Program-made: the position numbers and the translations under genes
Shown here: positions 10,291 to 19,930 of the stretch, one piece after another
Numbering within the stretch: position 1 is the first letter of the stretch
Layout: each line of letters starts with the position of its first letter
The notes under the pieces: model-generated
Databases searched by the model: none
Seen by the model: only the letters and a program-made list of their open reading frames with translations
Told to the model about the DNA's origin: nothing
Assembly: GCF_007290395.2 (NCBI RefSeq)
Contig: NZ_CP041656.2
Span: 2,542,001 to 2,606,000, forward strand
Direction: 5' to 3'
DNA length: 64,000 nucleotides
DNA from: Bradyrhizobium cosmicum
Lineage (GTDB): Bacteria; Pseudomonadota; Alphaproteobacteria; Rhizobiales; Xanthobacteraceae

Positions 10291-11739
10291 TCAACCCGGA
10301 TAGGTATAGGCCGTCTTCACCGTCGTGTAGAACTCGCGCGCATAGGAGCCCTGCTCGCGGGCGCCGTAGCTTGAGCCCTTCCGGCCGCCGAACGGGACGT
10401 GATAGTCGACGCCGGCGGTCGGCACATTGACCATCACCATCCCGGACTCGCTGTTGCGCTTGTAGTGCGAGGCGTATTTCAGGCTCGACGTGCAGATGCC
10501 TGAGGCGAGGCCGAATTCGGTGTCGTTGGAGATCGCCAGCGCTTCGTCGTAATTCTTGGCGCGGATGACCGCTGCGACGGGGCCGAAGATTTCCTCGCGA
10601 GCAATGCGCATGTTGTTGTTGGCTTCGGTGAACAGCGCCGGCTGGAGGTAGTGGCCGGGCGTCTCGCGCTTGAGAAGCTCGCCGCCGAAGGCGAGCTTGG
10701 CGCCCTCGTCCTGGCCGATCTTGATGTAGCGCAGGTCCTGGTCGAGCTGGCTCTGGTCGACGACGGGGCCGATATGCACGCCGGCCTTGAGCGCGTCGTC
10801 GACCGAGAGGCCCTTCATCCGTTCTGCCATCGCGGCGACGAAGCGGTCGTGGATGCCTTCGGTCACGATCAGGCGCGAGGAGGCGGTGCAGCGCTGTCCC
10901 GTGGAGAAATAGGAGCCGTTGATGGCGACCTCGACGGCGGTCTTCAGGTCGGCGTCGTCGAGCACGACCAGCGGATTCTTGCCGCCCATCTCGAGCTGGA
11001 ACTTCTTCATCGGGTTCGACAGCACGCAGGCCTGCGCGATCTTGCGTCCGGTCTGCACCGACCCGGTGAAGGAGATCGCGGCGACGTCCGGATGTTCGAG
11101 CAGGGTCTGACCGACAACGGAGCCGGAGCCGATCAGGAGATTGAACACACCGGCGGGAATGCCGGAGCGGGTGATGATCTCGGACAGCGCATGCGCGGAG
11201 CCCGGCACCAGCTCAGCCGGCTTGAAAACCACCGAATTGCCGTAGCAGAGCGCCGGCGCGATCTTCCAGGCCGGGATCGCGATCGGGAAATTCCAGGGCG
11301 TGATCATGCCGATGACGCCGACCGGCTCGCGCGTGAGCTCGACGTCGAGACCGGGACGCACGGAGGCGCCCTTTTCGCCGATCAGCCGCAGGGCCTCGCC
11401 GGCGAAGAACGCGAAGATCTGGCCGGCACGCGCGACCTCGCCGACGCCTTCCGGCAACGTCTTGCCTTCCTCGCGCGCCAGCAGGCGGCCGAGTTCGTCC
11501 TTGCGGGCGAGAATTTCGAGAGAGACCTTGTTCAGCGCGTCATAGCGCTGTTGGGGCGTCGATTGCGCCCAGGCAGGAAAGGCGGCCTTGGCCGCCGCGA
11601 TCGCCTTCTCGGTCTGCGCCTTGTCGGCCTTGGCGTATTCGCCGACCAGATCGTTGGTGTTGGAGGGGTTGATGTTCCTGGTGACGCCGGAGCCATCGAC
11701 CCATTCGCCGCCGATGAAGTTTTTCAGGATCGCAGTCAT
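10291..11739 (-). CDS. 2,5-dioxovalerate (alpha-ketoglutaric semialdehyde) dehydrogenase
   Basis: A 482-residue NAD(P)-dependent aldehyde dehydrogenase. Recognisable motifs are TPWNFPIAIPAWKIAPAL (cofactor site), FTGSVQTGRKI, the general base Glu in QLEMGGKNP and the nucleophile Cys in GQRCTASS. Family membership alone does not fix the substrate. Its place between gudD and garD, downstream of kdgD, makes oxidation of 2,5-dioxovalerate to 2-oxoglutarate the likely step. It is 18 bp from gudD and is surely co-transcribed. Confidence 0.88.
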   Translation of the reverse strand: MTAILKNFIGGEWVDGSGVTRNINPSNTNDLVGEYAKADKAQTEKAIAAAKAAFPAWAQSTPQQRYDALNKVSLEILARKDELGRLLAREEGKTLPEGVGEVARAGQIFAFFAGEALRLIGEKGASVRPGLDVELTREPVGVIGMITPWNFPIAIPAWKIAPALCYGNSVVFKPAELVPGSAHALSEIITRSGIPAGVFNLLIGSGSVVGQTLLEHPDVAAISFTGSVQTGRKIAQACVLSNPMKKFQLEMGGKNPLVVLDDADLKTAVEVAINGSYFSTGQRCTASSRLIVTEGIHDRFVAAMAERMKGLSVDDALKAGVHIGPVVDQSQLDQDLRYIKIGQDEGAKLAFGGELLKRETPGHYLQPALFTEANNNMRIAREEIFGPVAAVIRAKNYDEALAISNDTEFGLASGICTSSLKYASHYKRNSESGMVMVNVPTAGVDYHVPFGGRKGSSYGAREQGSYAREFYTTVKTAYTYPG

Positions 11740-11757
11740 AGCTTCCTCCAGAGTTTC

Positions 11758-13101
11758 TTAGCGCACGAGGCAGGGACGTTTGTCGTCAAACGTCCAGCCG
11801 GGGATCAAGTCCTGCATGGCAATAGCGTCATCACGGGCGCCAAGTCCATGCTGTTTGTAGAGCTCATGGGCGGCCTCGACGGCCGCGCGGTCGATCTCGA
11901 TGCCGAGGCCCGGACGTTCCGGCACCGCGATCTTGCCGCCCCTGATCCGGAGCGGCTCTTTCGTCAGCGCCTGGCCGTCCTGCCAGATCCAGTGGGTGTC
12001 GATCGCCGTGACCTTGCCGGGGGCGGCGGCGCCAACGTGGGTGAACATCGCGAGTGAAATGTCAAAATGGTTGTTGGAGTGGGAGCCCCAGGTCAGGCCG
12101 TTGTCACGGCAGGTCTGGGCGACGCGCACCGAGCCCTGCATGGTCCAGAAGTGGGGATCGGCAAGCGGAATGTCTACCGCACCCAAGCGCAGCGCATGGG
12201 AGAGCTGGCGCCAGTCGGTCGCGATCATGTTGCTGGCGGTCGGCAGGCCAGTTGCGCGGCGAAACTCGGCCATGATCTCGCGGCCGGAGAAGCCGGCCTC
12301 GGCGCCGCAGGGGTCCTCGGCATAGGCGAGGATGCCGTGCACGTCCTTGCAGAGCCGGATCGCCTCATCCAGCGACCAGGCACCGTTCGGGTCCAGCGTG
12401 ACGCGCGCGTTCGGAAAGCGCTTGGCGATCGCGGTGGCGGCCTCGATCTCCTGCTCGCCGCGCAAGACGCCGCCCTTGAGCTTGAAGTCCGCGAAACCGT
12501 AGTGATCCTGGGTGGCTTCCGCGAGCCGCACCACGGTTTCCGGCGTCATCGCCTCCTGATGGCGGAGATTGAACCATTCCGCCTTGCCGGTCTCGCCCTT
12601 GACGTAGTCGAGTTTGCTCTTGCGGCGGTCGCCGACGAAGAAGAGATAGCCGAGCGTCTCGACGCTGTTGCGCTGCTGGCCTTCGCCGAGCAGGGCGGCA
12701 ACGGGCAGATTGAGATGCTGGCCGAGCAGGTCGAGCAGCGCGGATTCGATTCCCGTGACCGCGTGGATCATCACGCGCAGGTCGAACGTCTGCTTGCCGC
12801 GGCCGGCGGCATCGCGGTCGGCGAAGGCGGTGCGGACGTCGGCGAGGATATTGTTCATCGCGCCGACGGTCTTGCCGATCACGAGATCTCGGGCGTCCTG
12901 GAGCGTCTGCCGGATCTTCTCGCCCCCCGGCACCTCGCCGACGCCGGTGTGACCGGCATTGTCGGTTAGGATGACGATGTTGCGGGTGAAGAACGGCGCA
13001 TGCGCGCCGCTGAGGTTGAGGAGCATGCTGTCACGGCCGGCGACCGGGATCACCTGCATCGACGTAACGACCGGTGCACCAGACATGTTGGTTTCGGCCA
13101 T
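11758..13101 (-). CDS. gudD: Glucarate dehydratase
   Basis: A 447-residue enolase-superfamily enzyme dehydrating D-glucarate to 5-dehydro-4-deoxy-glucarate. The sequence closely follows E. coli Gud[20 protein letters not shown] near the N terminus, the DFKLKGGV Lys motif, metal ligands in [12 protein letters not shown] and AEDPCG, the catalytic His in [13 protein letters not shown], and the terminal [14 protein letters not shown]. It has the usual length. Neighbours are kdgD 26 bp upstream and the aldehyde dehydrogenase 18 bp downstream, in one operon. Confidence 0.95.
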   Translation of the reverse strand: MAETNMSGAPVVTSMQVIPVAGRDSMLLNLSGAHAPFFTRNIVILTDNAGHTGVGEVPGGEKIRQTLQDARDLVIGKTVGAMNNILADVRTAFADRDAAGRGKQTFDLRVMIHAVTGIESALLDLLGQHLNLPVAALLGEGQQRNSVETLGYLFFVGDRRKSKLDYVKGETGKAEWFNLRHQEAMTPETVVRLAEATQDHYGFADFKLKGGVLRGEQEIEAATAIAKRFPNARVTLDPNGAWSLDEAIRLCKDVHGILAYAEDPCGAEAGFSGREIMAEFRRATGLPTASNMIATDWRQLSHALRLGAVDIPLADPHFWTMQGSVRVAQTCRDNGLTWGSHSNNHFDISLAMFTHVGAAAPGKVTAIDTHWIWQDGQALTKEPLRIRGGKIAVPERPGLGIEIDRAAVEAAHELYKQHGLGARDDAIAMQDLIPGWTFDDKRPCLVR

Positions 13102-13127
13102 CGCACGCTCCTCGCTGTTGTCGTCTG

Positions 13128-14072
13128 TTATTCTGCAGCCTGTTGTGACGATCGAATGGCGGGCAGATTCTTCACCAGCGCAGCCAGCTCCGCGATCTCC
13201 TGCTCGGTGAGATCGGTCAGCGGAGGGCGGACCGGACCGGAATCGCGGCCGATCACCTTCATGCCGGCCTTGATGATCGAAACCGTATAACCCTTCTTGC
13301 GGTTGCGGATCGCGATCAGCGGCAGGATGAAGTCCTTCAGCCCGGCGTGGATGGTCGCATGGTCGCGCTTGCGCACCGCGGCGTAGAAGTTGGTGGCGAA
13401 TTCCGGAACGAAGTTGAACACGGCCGAGGAGTAGGTCGTCACGCCCATGTCGAGATAGGGCAGCGCGAAGGTCTCCGCGGTCGGCAGGCCGCCGATATAG
13501 GTCAGGCGGTCGCCGAGCTTGGTGTAGACGCGGGTCATCAGCTCGATGTCGCCGATGCCGTCCTTGTAGCCGACGAGGTTCGGACAGCGCTCGGCGAGCC
13601 GGGCGAGCGTGTCGGGCTGGAGGATGGCGTTGTCGCGGTTGTAGACGATGACGCCGATCTTCACGGAGGCGCAGACTGCCTCGACATGGGCGGCAAGACC
13701 GTCCTGCTCCGAATGGGTGAGATAGGGCGGCAGCAGCAACAGGCCGTCGGCGCCGGCCTTCTCTGCGCCAATAGCGATCTCGCGGGCGGTGGCGGTACCG
13801 TAGCCGGTGCCGGCGAGCACGGGCACGCGGCCTTTGGTCTCGTCCACGGCGATCTTGACGATCTCCGGCACTTCGCTCGCCGTCAGCGAGAAGAACTCAC
13901 CGGTGCCGCCGGCGGCGAACAGACCTGCAACATCATAGCCGCACAGCCAGTCCATGTTGGCGCGGTAGGTCGCCTCGTCGAAGGAATAGTCCGCTTTGAA
14001 TGGTGTGACGGGGAAGGACAGGAGGCCCGATCCGATCTTCTGGGCCATTTCCTGCGGGGTCATCTTGCTCAT
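13128..14072 (-). CDS. kdgD: 5-dehydro-4-deoxyglucarate dehydratase (decarboxylating)
   Basis: A 314-residue TIM-barrel enzyme of the dihydrodipicolinate synthase family. It converts 5-dehydro-4-deoxy-glucarate to 2,5-dioxovalerate, CO2 and water. The [10 protein letters not shown] substrate loop, the catalytic Tyr in [10 protein letters not shown] and the Schiff-base Lys in [10 protein letters not shown] are visible. It is the first catabolic gene of the minus-strand operon, 123 bp after the LysR regulator stop. The context with garD and gudD supports the assignment over other aldolase-family roles. Confidence 0.92.
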   Translation of the reverse strand: MSKMTPQEMAQKIGSGLLSFPVTPFKADYSFDEATYRANMDWLCGYDVAGLFAAGGTGEFFSLTASEVPEIVKIAVDETKGRVPVLAGTGYGTATAREIAIGAEKAGADGLLLLPPYLTHSEQDGLAAHVEAVCASVKIGVIVYNRDNAILQPDTLARLAERCPNLVGYKDGIGDIELMTRVYTKLGDRLTYIGGLPTAETFALPYLDMGVTTYSSAVFNFVPEFATNFYAAVRKRDHATIHAGLKDFILPLIAIRNRKKGYTVSIIKAGMKVIGRDSGPVRPPLTDLTEQEIAELAALVKNLPAIRSSQQAAE

Positions 14073-14195
14073 GGGCGCGGCTCCCTTGTCCAGTGTTGTG
14101 GAGGACGCAAGCCTGCGCGTCCATGCGCCGTGGTTTAGGAGACCGTTCGATGCGCGTCCAAGCCAAAGCCTATATCGACCAATGCGAAATCAGCA

Positions 14196-15101
14196 TCAAT
14201 CTTCCATCGGGTCCGCGCAGGACAATTCACCGGCGATTTTGACCAGTGCCGACAGAAGCGGATTTTCGTCGTCGCGGCGCCAGACCATGAACAACTCCAC
14301 CGGAAGGCGCGTGCGCAGCTTCAGGGGACGCAGGCGGACGTCGGAGATCTTCAGCCCGGCAGCCGCGGCCGGCACGATGGCAAGGCCGAGGCCGGCGCGG
14401 ACCATGGCGAGGATCGAGTGGATCTGGCTGAGATGCTGGACGTAGCGCGGCAACACGTCGGCGCGGGTGAACAGCGCGACCAGGAGATCGTGGAAGTAGC
14501 GGCTCTCATAGGGCGAATACATCACGAAGGGCTGGTCGTCGAAGTCCTTGATGGTGATGCTTTCGGCGTTCGCCAGTGGATGCTTCTTCGGGATCGCGGC
14601 GAGCAGGGGTTCGGCGACGACGCGGCGGCTCGCCACTTCGGGGCGCGCGATCGGCGGGCGAAGCAGGCCGGCGTCGATCTGGCCGGAACTGAGCGCCTCG
14701 AACTGGTCGCCCGAGACCATCTCCTTCAGCGAAAAATCCACCTCCGGCAGCTTGGCGCGGCAAGCCGCCACCAACTCGGGGAGGAAGCCGTAGGCGGCGG
14801 CGGCCGTAAAGCCGATCTTCAACGAGCCGGTCTTGCCGAGCGCGATGCGGCGGGCGACCTGCGAAGCGCTCTCCGCAAGCTTCAGGATCCGGCGTGCTTC
14901 CGGCAGGAAGCTGCGCCCGGCCGGCGTCAGCCGCACCGAGCGGCTGGTCCGCTCCAGCAGCGGCGCATCGATGATGTGCTCGAGCACCTGGATCTGCCGC
15001 GACAGCGGCGGCTGGGTCATGTTCAGCCGCGCAGCGGCGCGGCCGAAATGCAGTTCTTCGGCCACAGTGACGAAACAGCGGAGCTGGTTGAGGTCGAACA
15101 T
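14196..15101 (-). CDS. LysR-family transcriptional regulator of the sugar-acid operon
   Basis: A 301-residue protein. An N-terminal winged helix-turn-helix (FGRAAARLNMTQPPLSRQIQ) is followed by a LysR substrate-binding domain (GSLKIGFTAAAAYGFLPELV). The start MFDLNQLRCF at 15101 gives the standard LysR N terminus; an in-frame start at 15149 would add 16 residues. Unusually for LysR genes it is not divergent but lies upstream on the same strand as kdgD-gudD-aldh-garD. I infer it senses a sugar acid or an intermediate and regulates that operon. Confidence 0.88.
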   Translation of the reverse strand: MFDLNQLRCFVTVAEELHFGRAAARLNMTQPPLSRQIQVLEHIIDAPLLERTSRSVRLTPAGRSFLPEARRILKLAESASQVARRIALGKTGSLKIGFTAAAAYGFLPELVAACRAKLPEVDFSLKEMVSGDQFEALSSGQIDAGLLRPPIARPEVASRRVVAEPLLAAIPKKHPLANAESITIKDFDDQPFVMYSPYESRYFHDLLVALFTRADVLPRYVQHLSQIHSILAMVRAGLGLAIVPAAAAGLKISDVRLRPLKLRTRLPVELFMVWRRDDENPLLSALVKIAGELSCADPMED

Positions 15102-15160
15102 CGATGCATGTCTTAGATGGATAAGGCGCTTCGTCGGAACTTCTAGCATCGATCATCCCC

Positions 15161-15191
15161 GAAACAAAGACGGCGGCTTTTGAGCCGCCGT
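15161..15191 (-). terminator. Rho-independent terminator of the 49-residue gene
   Basis: Stem ACGGCGGCT / AGCCGCCGT with a 4-nt loop. On the minus strand it is followed by TCTTTGTTTC, a T-rich tail. It lies 36 bp after the stop of the small gene at 15227-15376 and upstream of the LysR gene, insulating the two. Confidence 0.75.
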
Positions 15192-15226
15192 TGAGTTGCC
15201 TGTCCCGCTCCGATCACTTGGAGCGC

Positions 15227-15376
15227 TCAGGAGGAACGTTTGAGCACCACCCGCTGGATCCTGCCGACCACCACGAGAGAGGCGAAATCGGCCACCAGCG
15301 CGTTGGCGCCGACAAAGACGAGCGTGCCGTTGAAGGAGCCGGTCGCCGCGTCCGCTGCGGACACTACTGCGCTCAT
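15227..15376 (-). CDS. Small hydrophobic protein, 49 residues
   Basis: This short minus-strand frame begins MSAVVSAADAATGSFNGTLV, continues with a hydrophobic stretch (FVGANALVADFASLVVVGRI) and ends with a basic tail (QRVVLKRSS). A strong AGGAGG ribosome site lies 4 nt before the ATG, and a good terminator follows 36 bp after the stop, so a single-gene transcription unit is well supported. The product could be a small membrane-associated or amphipathic protein. No family is recognised and function is unknown. Confidence 0.65.
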   Translation of the reverse strand: MSAVVSAADAATGSFNGTLVFVGANALVADFASLVVVGRIQRVVLKRSS

Positions 15377-15581
15377 CAGGCCTCCTTGGAACTCGAATGT
15401 CTCACGACGACTCCTAGAGGCGCGCGCGGCAAGGTGTCAAAGTTGAAGGGAGTATCGATTGATGCCGTTTTTGGATTGATGGAGCGGCCGCTGGATGGCG
15501 ACGGCGGTCAGCTCTGCCGCGCCTCGGAACATCTCTTTGCCCGCCGGATTTACCTGACGTCGAAACAGCACGGTGATTGAG

Positions 15582-15821
15582 ATGTCCGCTCGTTTTCAAA
15601 TTTCGACCATGGTGTTCATGATGGCGCAGGCTGTGCTGTTTGGTGCTGGCATGCTGGGGATCCTGCTCAGTCCCCTTCGTGATGATGCCTCGTTTTACAT
15701 CCCGGTCATGATCGTCGTGAGTGCAATTGCCTCAGTCACGATCGCTTGGGAAATCGCGCCGCGCCTGCAGATGCGATACTGGCGCAGCCGGGGCGTCGAC
15801 CACGATTTCATCTCCGGCTGA
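15582..15821 (+). CDS. Small two-TM membrane protein
   Basis: A 79-residue protein with two hydrophobic segments (MVFMMAQAVLFGAGMLGILL and FYIPVMIVVSAIASVTIAW) joined by a short charged loop, and a basic C-terminal tail (RLQMRYWRSRGVDHDF). An inner-membrane helical hairpin is predicted. ATG 15582 was chosen; an in-frame GTG lies 9 nt upstream. Similar small proteins occur widely in Bradyrhizobium without assigned function. Confidence 0.7.
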   Translation: MSARFQISTMVFMMAQAVLFGAGMLGILLSPLRDDASFYIPVMIVVSAIASVTIAWEIAPRLQMRYWRSRGVDHDFISG

Positions 15822-15857
15822 CCTCCCGGCCGTTCCGTGGAGCAACGGTGTTCGCAG

Positions 15858-17810
15858 CTACTGCTGCGCGCCCGGCAGCAGCGGCGAGAGCAGGCCGCGC
15901 GTTACGCCCGGTGGCACAGCGTCGAGCCCGAGCACCGCGCTCGCGGCCGGCAGTGTGGCATCCGCCATTGCGGCGTGGCCCTCGGCGCTCGGATGCACGG
16001 CGCCGCCATAGACCGCTGACAGCACGCCCCAGGTCGCGTCGTGGATGTCGGTCGGCTGGCTCGCGGCCGGCAGGCCCTGGGGATAGGTCATCGCGGCGAA
16101 ATAGCTGTCATTGGCGTCGCGGATCCAGCGGGCGCGGGGCAGGTAGGCGCGATATTCGGAGGCGCCGCGACCGCACAGCATCGGCTGGCTCGCCGCGCTG
16201 ACGATATCCGGATTGAAGCTCTGGCCGTTCTCGGCGAAGCACGTGCGGTCGAATTCGGGATCGTTGCCGGCATGGGCGCAGAAGCCGTGATCGGCGAACG
16301 CGGCCTGATGCGAATCGACGAAGGTCATGCGGTCGGCTTCGGGATCGCGGCACAGCGCGCCGCGCGTGCAGGTGGCGAGGCCCTTGAGCTGCGGCAGGAA
16401 CTCGGTGTCGACGAAAGTCGAGACGCGAGCGATACGCTGCGGGTCGGCGTTGAAGGACGGATGGATGTCGAAGCCGGCGCGGCCGCCGCGGCACGGCACG
16501 CCGCCGTCGGCGAGCGCCGGGTTTGCGTAGGAGACATAGACCACGCGCGAGAGGTCGCCGCCGACCAGCGGCTTCAACGCCTCGCGCAGCTTGACGAAAT
16601 TCTGCGGCAGTTCGCGCGCGAGCGCATCGCGGGAATCGTCGACGCTCGCCATCACGCCGGAGCGGCGGAAAATAGCGCGTTCGGTCGCGGTCTCGACGAT
16701 GACGTCGGCAACGAGGCCGGAGAAATAGACATCGTTGGCGCCGACCGAAAGCAGCACGAGGTCGAGGTTGCGGTCGGGCTGGCGCTTCTTCGCGGCGGTG
16801 AGCGCTTCGCGCAGCTCGGCGACCTGCGCGTTCACACTGGTGTTGCAGACGCCGGTTTTGCCGGGCGGGCATTCGCGGGCACGCTGCGATCCGAGCAGAC
16901 CATCGCTGATGCTGGCGCCGGTGCAGGCGAGCGGCAGGAAGGTCACCGCGATGTGGGTGTAGCGGACCGCGAGCGCGAGCGCCGTGCGGGCCTGGTAGCT
17001 GTAGAGCGAACGGTGGCAGGGCGAGTTGAACCAGAGCGCGCCGTAGCGCTGCCAGTTGGCGAGCGTATCCGGCGCCTCGCAGGCGCGGCCGCCCTTGTAG
17101 CCGGCGCGGCTCGGCCGGTAGTACTGCGCACCGGCGGTGCCGAGATAGGAGCGGAAGCAGAAGCCTTCGTCGGACAGCGCCAGCGGCCGGTCCGGATTGC
17201 CTTCGCCCGAGGCGATGCTGTCCCCGAGTCCGGCAACGAAGATGTCGCGAACCTGGATCTCGGTCTGGACGCGTTGGGTCGGATCGGAGCCGGAGGAGAC
17301 GTCCACGCTCGCGACCGTCTGCTTGCCGTAGCGGACCCGCAGATTGATCGGCTCGGCGCAGTCGAAGGTCGATTGTTGTGGCCCGTCGCCATCGTCGAAC
17401 GACCAGGCGCAGGTGGCGCCGACCGGCACCGCGCCGGTCAGCCGCACCGTGACGGGATGGTCGATCGGGGTGATGTAGTTCTCTTTGACGTTGTCGCGGG
17501 TGCAGGGCTGGTTGACGCGGCCCTGCAGGTCGATGCAGAGCCGGTTGACCATGTTGCGGGCCCAGCCGCGGCCCTCGCTCTGCAGCTCCAGCGACTGCTC
17601 GGCGGCAAGAATGCTGCGGTTACGCGCGTTCTCGACATGGAGTAGGAAGTCGCGCTCTTCGCGAAAGAGGCGAAAGCGGTTGCGCACCTCCCAATTGATC
17701 TGCATGGCGCCGGCGTCCTGCGCGGCGGCTTGCTGGAGCGGCAAAGACGTCAGAATTCCGACAAGCAGCAGAGCGCCTGCGGAGAGGGTACGAAAGGATA
17801 AAGGGATCAT
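15858..17810 (-). CDS. Secreted SGNH/GDSL-type hydrolase
   Basis: A 650-residue exported protein. A signal peptide (LSAGALLLVGILTSLPLQQAAAQ) is followed by about 170 residues of unassigned sequence. Then comes an SGNH hydrolase domain whose block I is GLGDSIASGEGNPDRP (nucleophile Ser). A middle block reads LLSVGANDVYFSG, with the family Gly and Asn, and the C-terminal HPSAEGHAAMADA carries the catalytic His. Esterase or lipase activity on cell-surface or extracellular substrates is likely; the specificity is unknown. Start 17810 (MIPLSF) was chosen because it opens the signal peptide. Confidence 0.85.
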   Translation of the reverse strand: MIPLSFRTLSAGALLLVGILTSLPLQQAAAQDAGAMQINWEVRNRFRLFREERDFLLHVENARNRSILAAEQSLELQSEGRGWARNMVNRLCIDLQGRVNQPCTRDNVKENYITPIDHPVTVRLTGAVPVGATCAWSFDDGDGPQQSTFDCAEPINLRVRYGKQTVASVDVSSGSDPTQRVQTEIQVRDIFVAGLGDSIASGEGNPDRPLALSDEGFCFRSYLGTAGAQYYRPSRAGYKGGRACEAPDTLANWQRYGALWFNSPCHRSLYSYQARTALALAVRYTHIAVTFLPLACTGASISDGLLGSQRARECPPGKTGVCNTSVNAQVAELREALTAAKKRQPDRNLDLVLLSVGANDVYFSGLVADVIVETATERAIFRRSGVMASVDDSRDALARELPQNFVKLREALKPLVGGDLSRVVYVSYANPALADGGVPCRGGRAGFDIHPSFNADPQRIARVSTFVDTEFLPQLKGLATCTRGALCRDPEADRMTFVDSHQAAFADHGFCAHAGNDPEFDRTCFAENGQSFNPDIVSAASQPMLCGRGASEYRAYLPRARWIRDANDSYFAAMTYPQGLPAASQPTDIHDATWGVLSAVYGGAVHPSAEGHAAMADATLPAASAVLGLDAVPPGVTRGLLSPLLPGAQQ

Positions 17811-17897
17811 GGCCCGCGTGTTCAACGGCAAAGTTGAGGCGGAAATAAGAGAGGATTGCTCCGCCGCCTGCAACCCTTGTTTGGACCGTCCAGCCTC

Positions 17898-18980
17898 TTA
17901 ACGCTTGCTGGCCTGCCGCAGCGACCGCTCGCGCTCCATCGCTGCCACCTGCTTGGGCAGGTTTGCCTGGGCGCAGGCCTCCGCCAGCCGCCGTCGCTCC
18001 TGCCAGGGCTCGACCACGTTCATCCAGAGCTCGCGCGTGCCCATGATGGAGATGGCCAGACCGAATGGGATCACGAAATAGAGGATGCGGAACACCAGCA
18101 AGGTCGCCAGCAACTGCTCGCGGCCGAATTCGGGCAGCGCCACCAGCATGGCGGCGTCGAACACGCCGAGCGAGCCCGGGGCGTGGCTGGCAAAGCCGAG
18201 CAGCGTCGCCAGGATGAAGACGACGGAGAGCGACAGGAAATCGATGTGCGGATTGGCCGGCACAAGCAGGTACATCGCCAGCGCGCAGAAGCCGAGATCG
18301 ACCACGCCGATCAGGATCTGCACCAGCGTCAGCGGCGCCGACGGCAGCACCACCTTCCAGCCCTTCTGGCCGAGCTCGCGGCGCTTCTCGCCCATGCACA
18401 GCCAGGCTAGATAGGCGCCGATCGAGGCCAGGCCCCCGAACCCGATCAGCCGGTTGATCGACGGCGGCAGCTGATCCATGTAGGTGGCCGCATCCGGATG
18501 AATGACCATGCCGATCGAGAGCACGAAGATGTTACCGAGCCAGAAGGTCAGGCCGGACAGGAAGCAGATCTTGGCAACGTCGATCGCGTTCAGCCCGTAA
18601 TCCGAATAGATCCGGAAACGGATCGCGCCGCCGGTAAACACGGTGGCGCCGATGTTGTGGCCGATCGAATAGGACGTGAAGCTGGAAAGTGCTGCGATGC
18701 GATAGGGCACGTGCTTCTTGCCGATCGTTCGCAGTGCAAAAAAGTCGTAGAAGGTCAGCGTACAAAACGCGAAGACGACGCAGAGCGCCGCCAGCCCGAT
18801 ATTGGCGCGGGGGATTTCGGTCAGCGCGGTCAGGATGACGCCGGTATCGATCCCCTTGAGGGTCCGCACCAGCGTGGTGACCGCGAAGGCGATGATGAAG
18901 ACGCTCGCGGCAATGCCGAGCCGTCGCCAGCCAATCCATCTCTTGAAGCCGCGTTTCAGCGCGGGCAGCAGTCCGTGCAT
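17898..18980 (-). CDS. Membrane protein, lysylphosphatidylglycerol synthase TM / UPF0104 family
   Basis: A 360-residue protein with about eight predicted transmembrane segments. The blocks SYSIGHNIGATVFTGGAIRF and GFASHAPGSLGVFDAAML are the hallmark pair of the LPG_synthase_TM (YbhN/MprF N-terminal) family. MprF-like proteins flip aminoacylated lipids, but this one lacks the cytoplasmic transferase domain. A GGGAGG ribosome site precedes ATG 18980. It ends 88 bp before the SGNH hydrolase start, and the two may be co-transcribed. A lipid-handling role is an inference. Confidence 0.85.
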   Translation of the reverse strand: MHGLLPALKRGFKRWIGWRRLGIAASVFIIAFAVTTLVRTLKGIDTGVILTALTEIPRANIGLAALCVVFAFCTLTFYDFFALRTIGKKHVPYRIAALSSFTSYSIGHNIGATVFTGGAIRFRIYSDYGLNAIDVAKICFLSGLTFWLGNIFVLSIGMVIHPDAATYMDQLPPSINRLIGFGGLASIGAYLAWLCMGEKRRELGQKGWKVVLPSAPLTLVQILIGVVDLGFCALAMYLLVPANPHIDFLSLSVVFILATLLGFASHAPGSLGVFDAAMLVALPEFGREQLLATLLVFRILYFVIPFGLAISIMGTRELWMNVVEPWQERRRLAEACAQANLPKQVAAMERERSLRQASKR

Positions 18981-19288
18981 TCATCCTCCCGGCGGGGGGC
19001 AAGACCGACCGGGCCAGACATTGGCCGGTCGGGTACGATCAGTGCCCGAACTGGGCGTCGATCGCTAGGCATGATGTAGCTCATTTAAGGCAAAAACAGC
19101 GACTTGTGCAGCCCTTGACAAGGATAGGTTCTACGTTCGGCGACCGCTTTTGTCATATGTGGTTCACATCCGGCGCGTTAAGCATATGAGTCGCGAGAAT
19201 GCTGGCACACCGTGCGTCCGTCAGTTGCCATGATCGCAAATCCGATCATCACCGGCATTGTTCCAGCGCAAGAGCTTGCGGACTTTTA

Positions 19289-19313
19289 GGAACGTCGGTG
19301 CCGTGCGCTGGTT
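19289..19313 (+). promoter_or_regulatory. Candidate EcfG (general stress) promoter
   Basis: GGAAC-N16-GGTT matches the alphaproteobacterial EcfG consensus GGAAC-N16/17-GTT. It lies 93 bp before the DUF892 gene, a family repeatedly associated with general stress regulons. The rest of the 425-bp gap (18981-19405) shows no other gene or RNA. Confidence 0.55.
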
Positions 19314-19405
19314 AGCGCCTCATCAGCAATCGAACATGGCGGAATAGGCGGGTTTTCTTGTGAGCCGGTGCCGTCGTGTTCCCGAAACCCGAAAGGATCG
19401 GAACG

Positions 19406-19912
19406 ATGGGACTGTTCACCAAGGACATCAAGACCATGGACGATTTGTTCGTGCACCAGTTGCAGGACATCTACTACGCCGAACAGCAGCTCACCAAGGC
19501 GCTGCCGAAAATGGCGGACAAGGCCACCGATCCGCAGCTGAAGCAGGGCTTTTTGACGCACCTCGAGGAAACCAAGCAGCACGTCAAGCGCCTCGAGGAA
19601 GTGTTCAAGATGCACGGGACGCAAGTGAAGGCGGTGGACTGCCCGGCGATCGACGGCATCATCGAGGAAGCCGAGGAGACCGCCGGCGAAGTCGCCGACA
19701 AGGCGGTGCTCGACGCGGCGCTGATCAACGCGGCGCAGGCAGCGGAGCATTACGAGATCGTCCGTTACGGCAGCCTGATCGCCTGGGCCAAGCAGCTTGG
19801 CCGCACCGATTGCGCGGCCGTGCTCGCCAAGACGCTCGAGGAGGAGAAGGCGACTGACAAGAAACTCACCACGCTCGCCGAGAGCAAGGTGAATCTGCGC
19901 GCCGCCAGCTAA
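19406..19912 (+). CDS. DUF892 ferritin-like protein (YciE/YciF family)
   Basis: A 168-residue all-helical protein beginning MGLFTKDIKTMDDLFVHQLQ, with the YYAEQQL and AEHYEIVRYGSL motifs of the DUF892/YciF family. Conserved Glu and His residues (AEQQL, EETKQHV, AEHYE, EEEKATD) suit a di-iron ferritin-like fold. Members are general-stress proteins of unclear biochemical activity. ATG 19406 follows a GAAAGGATCGGA ribosome site. A candidate EcfG promoter lies upstream and a strong terminator downstream, indicating a single-gene unit. Confidence 0.9.
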   Translation: MGLFTKDIKTMDDLFVHQLQDIYYAEQQLTKALPKMADKATDPQLKQGFLTHLEETKQHVKRLEEVFKMHGTQVKAVDCPAIDGIIEEAEETAGEVADKAVLDAALINAAQAAEHYEIVRYGSLIAWAKQLGRTDCAAVLAKTLEEEKATDKKLTTLAESKVNLRAAS

Positions 19913-19930
19913 CGCGAAGCTGCTGCCTGA

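Noticed and set aside
19219..19290. Short 19-codon plus-strand frame before the DUF892 gene
   Set aside because: It has no ribosome site and ends at the EcfG-like -35 element, so it lies upstream of the likely transcription start.
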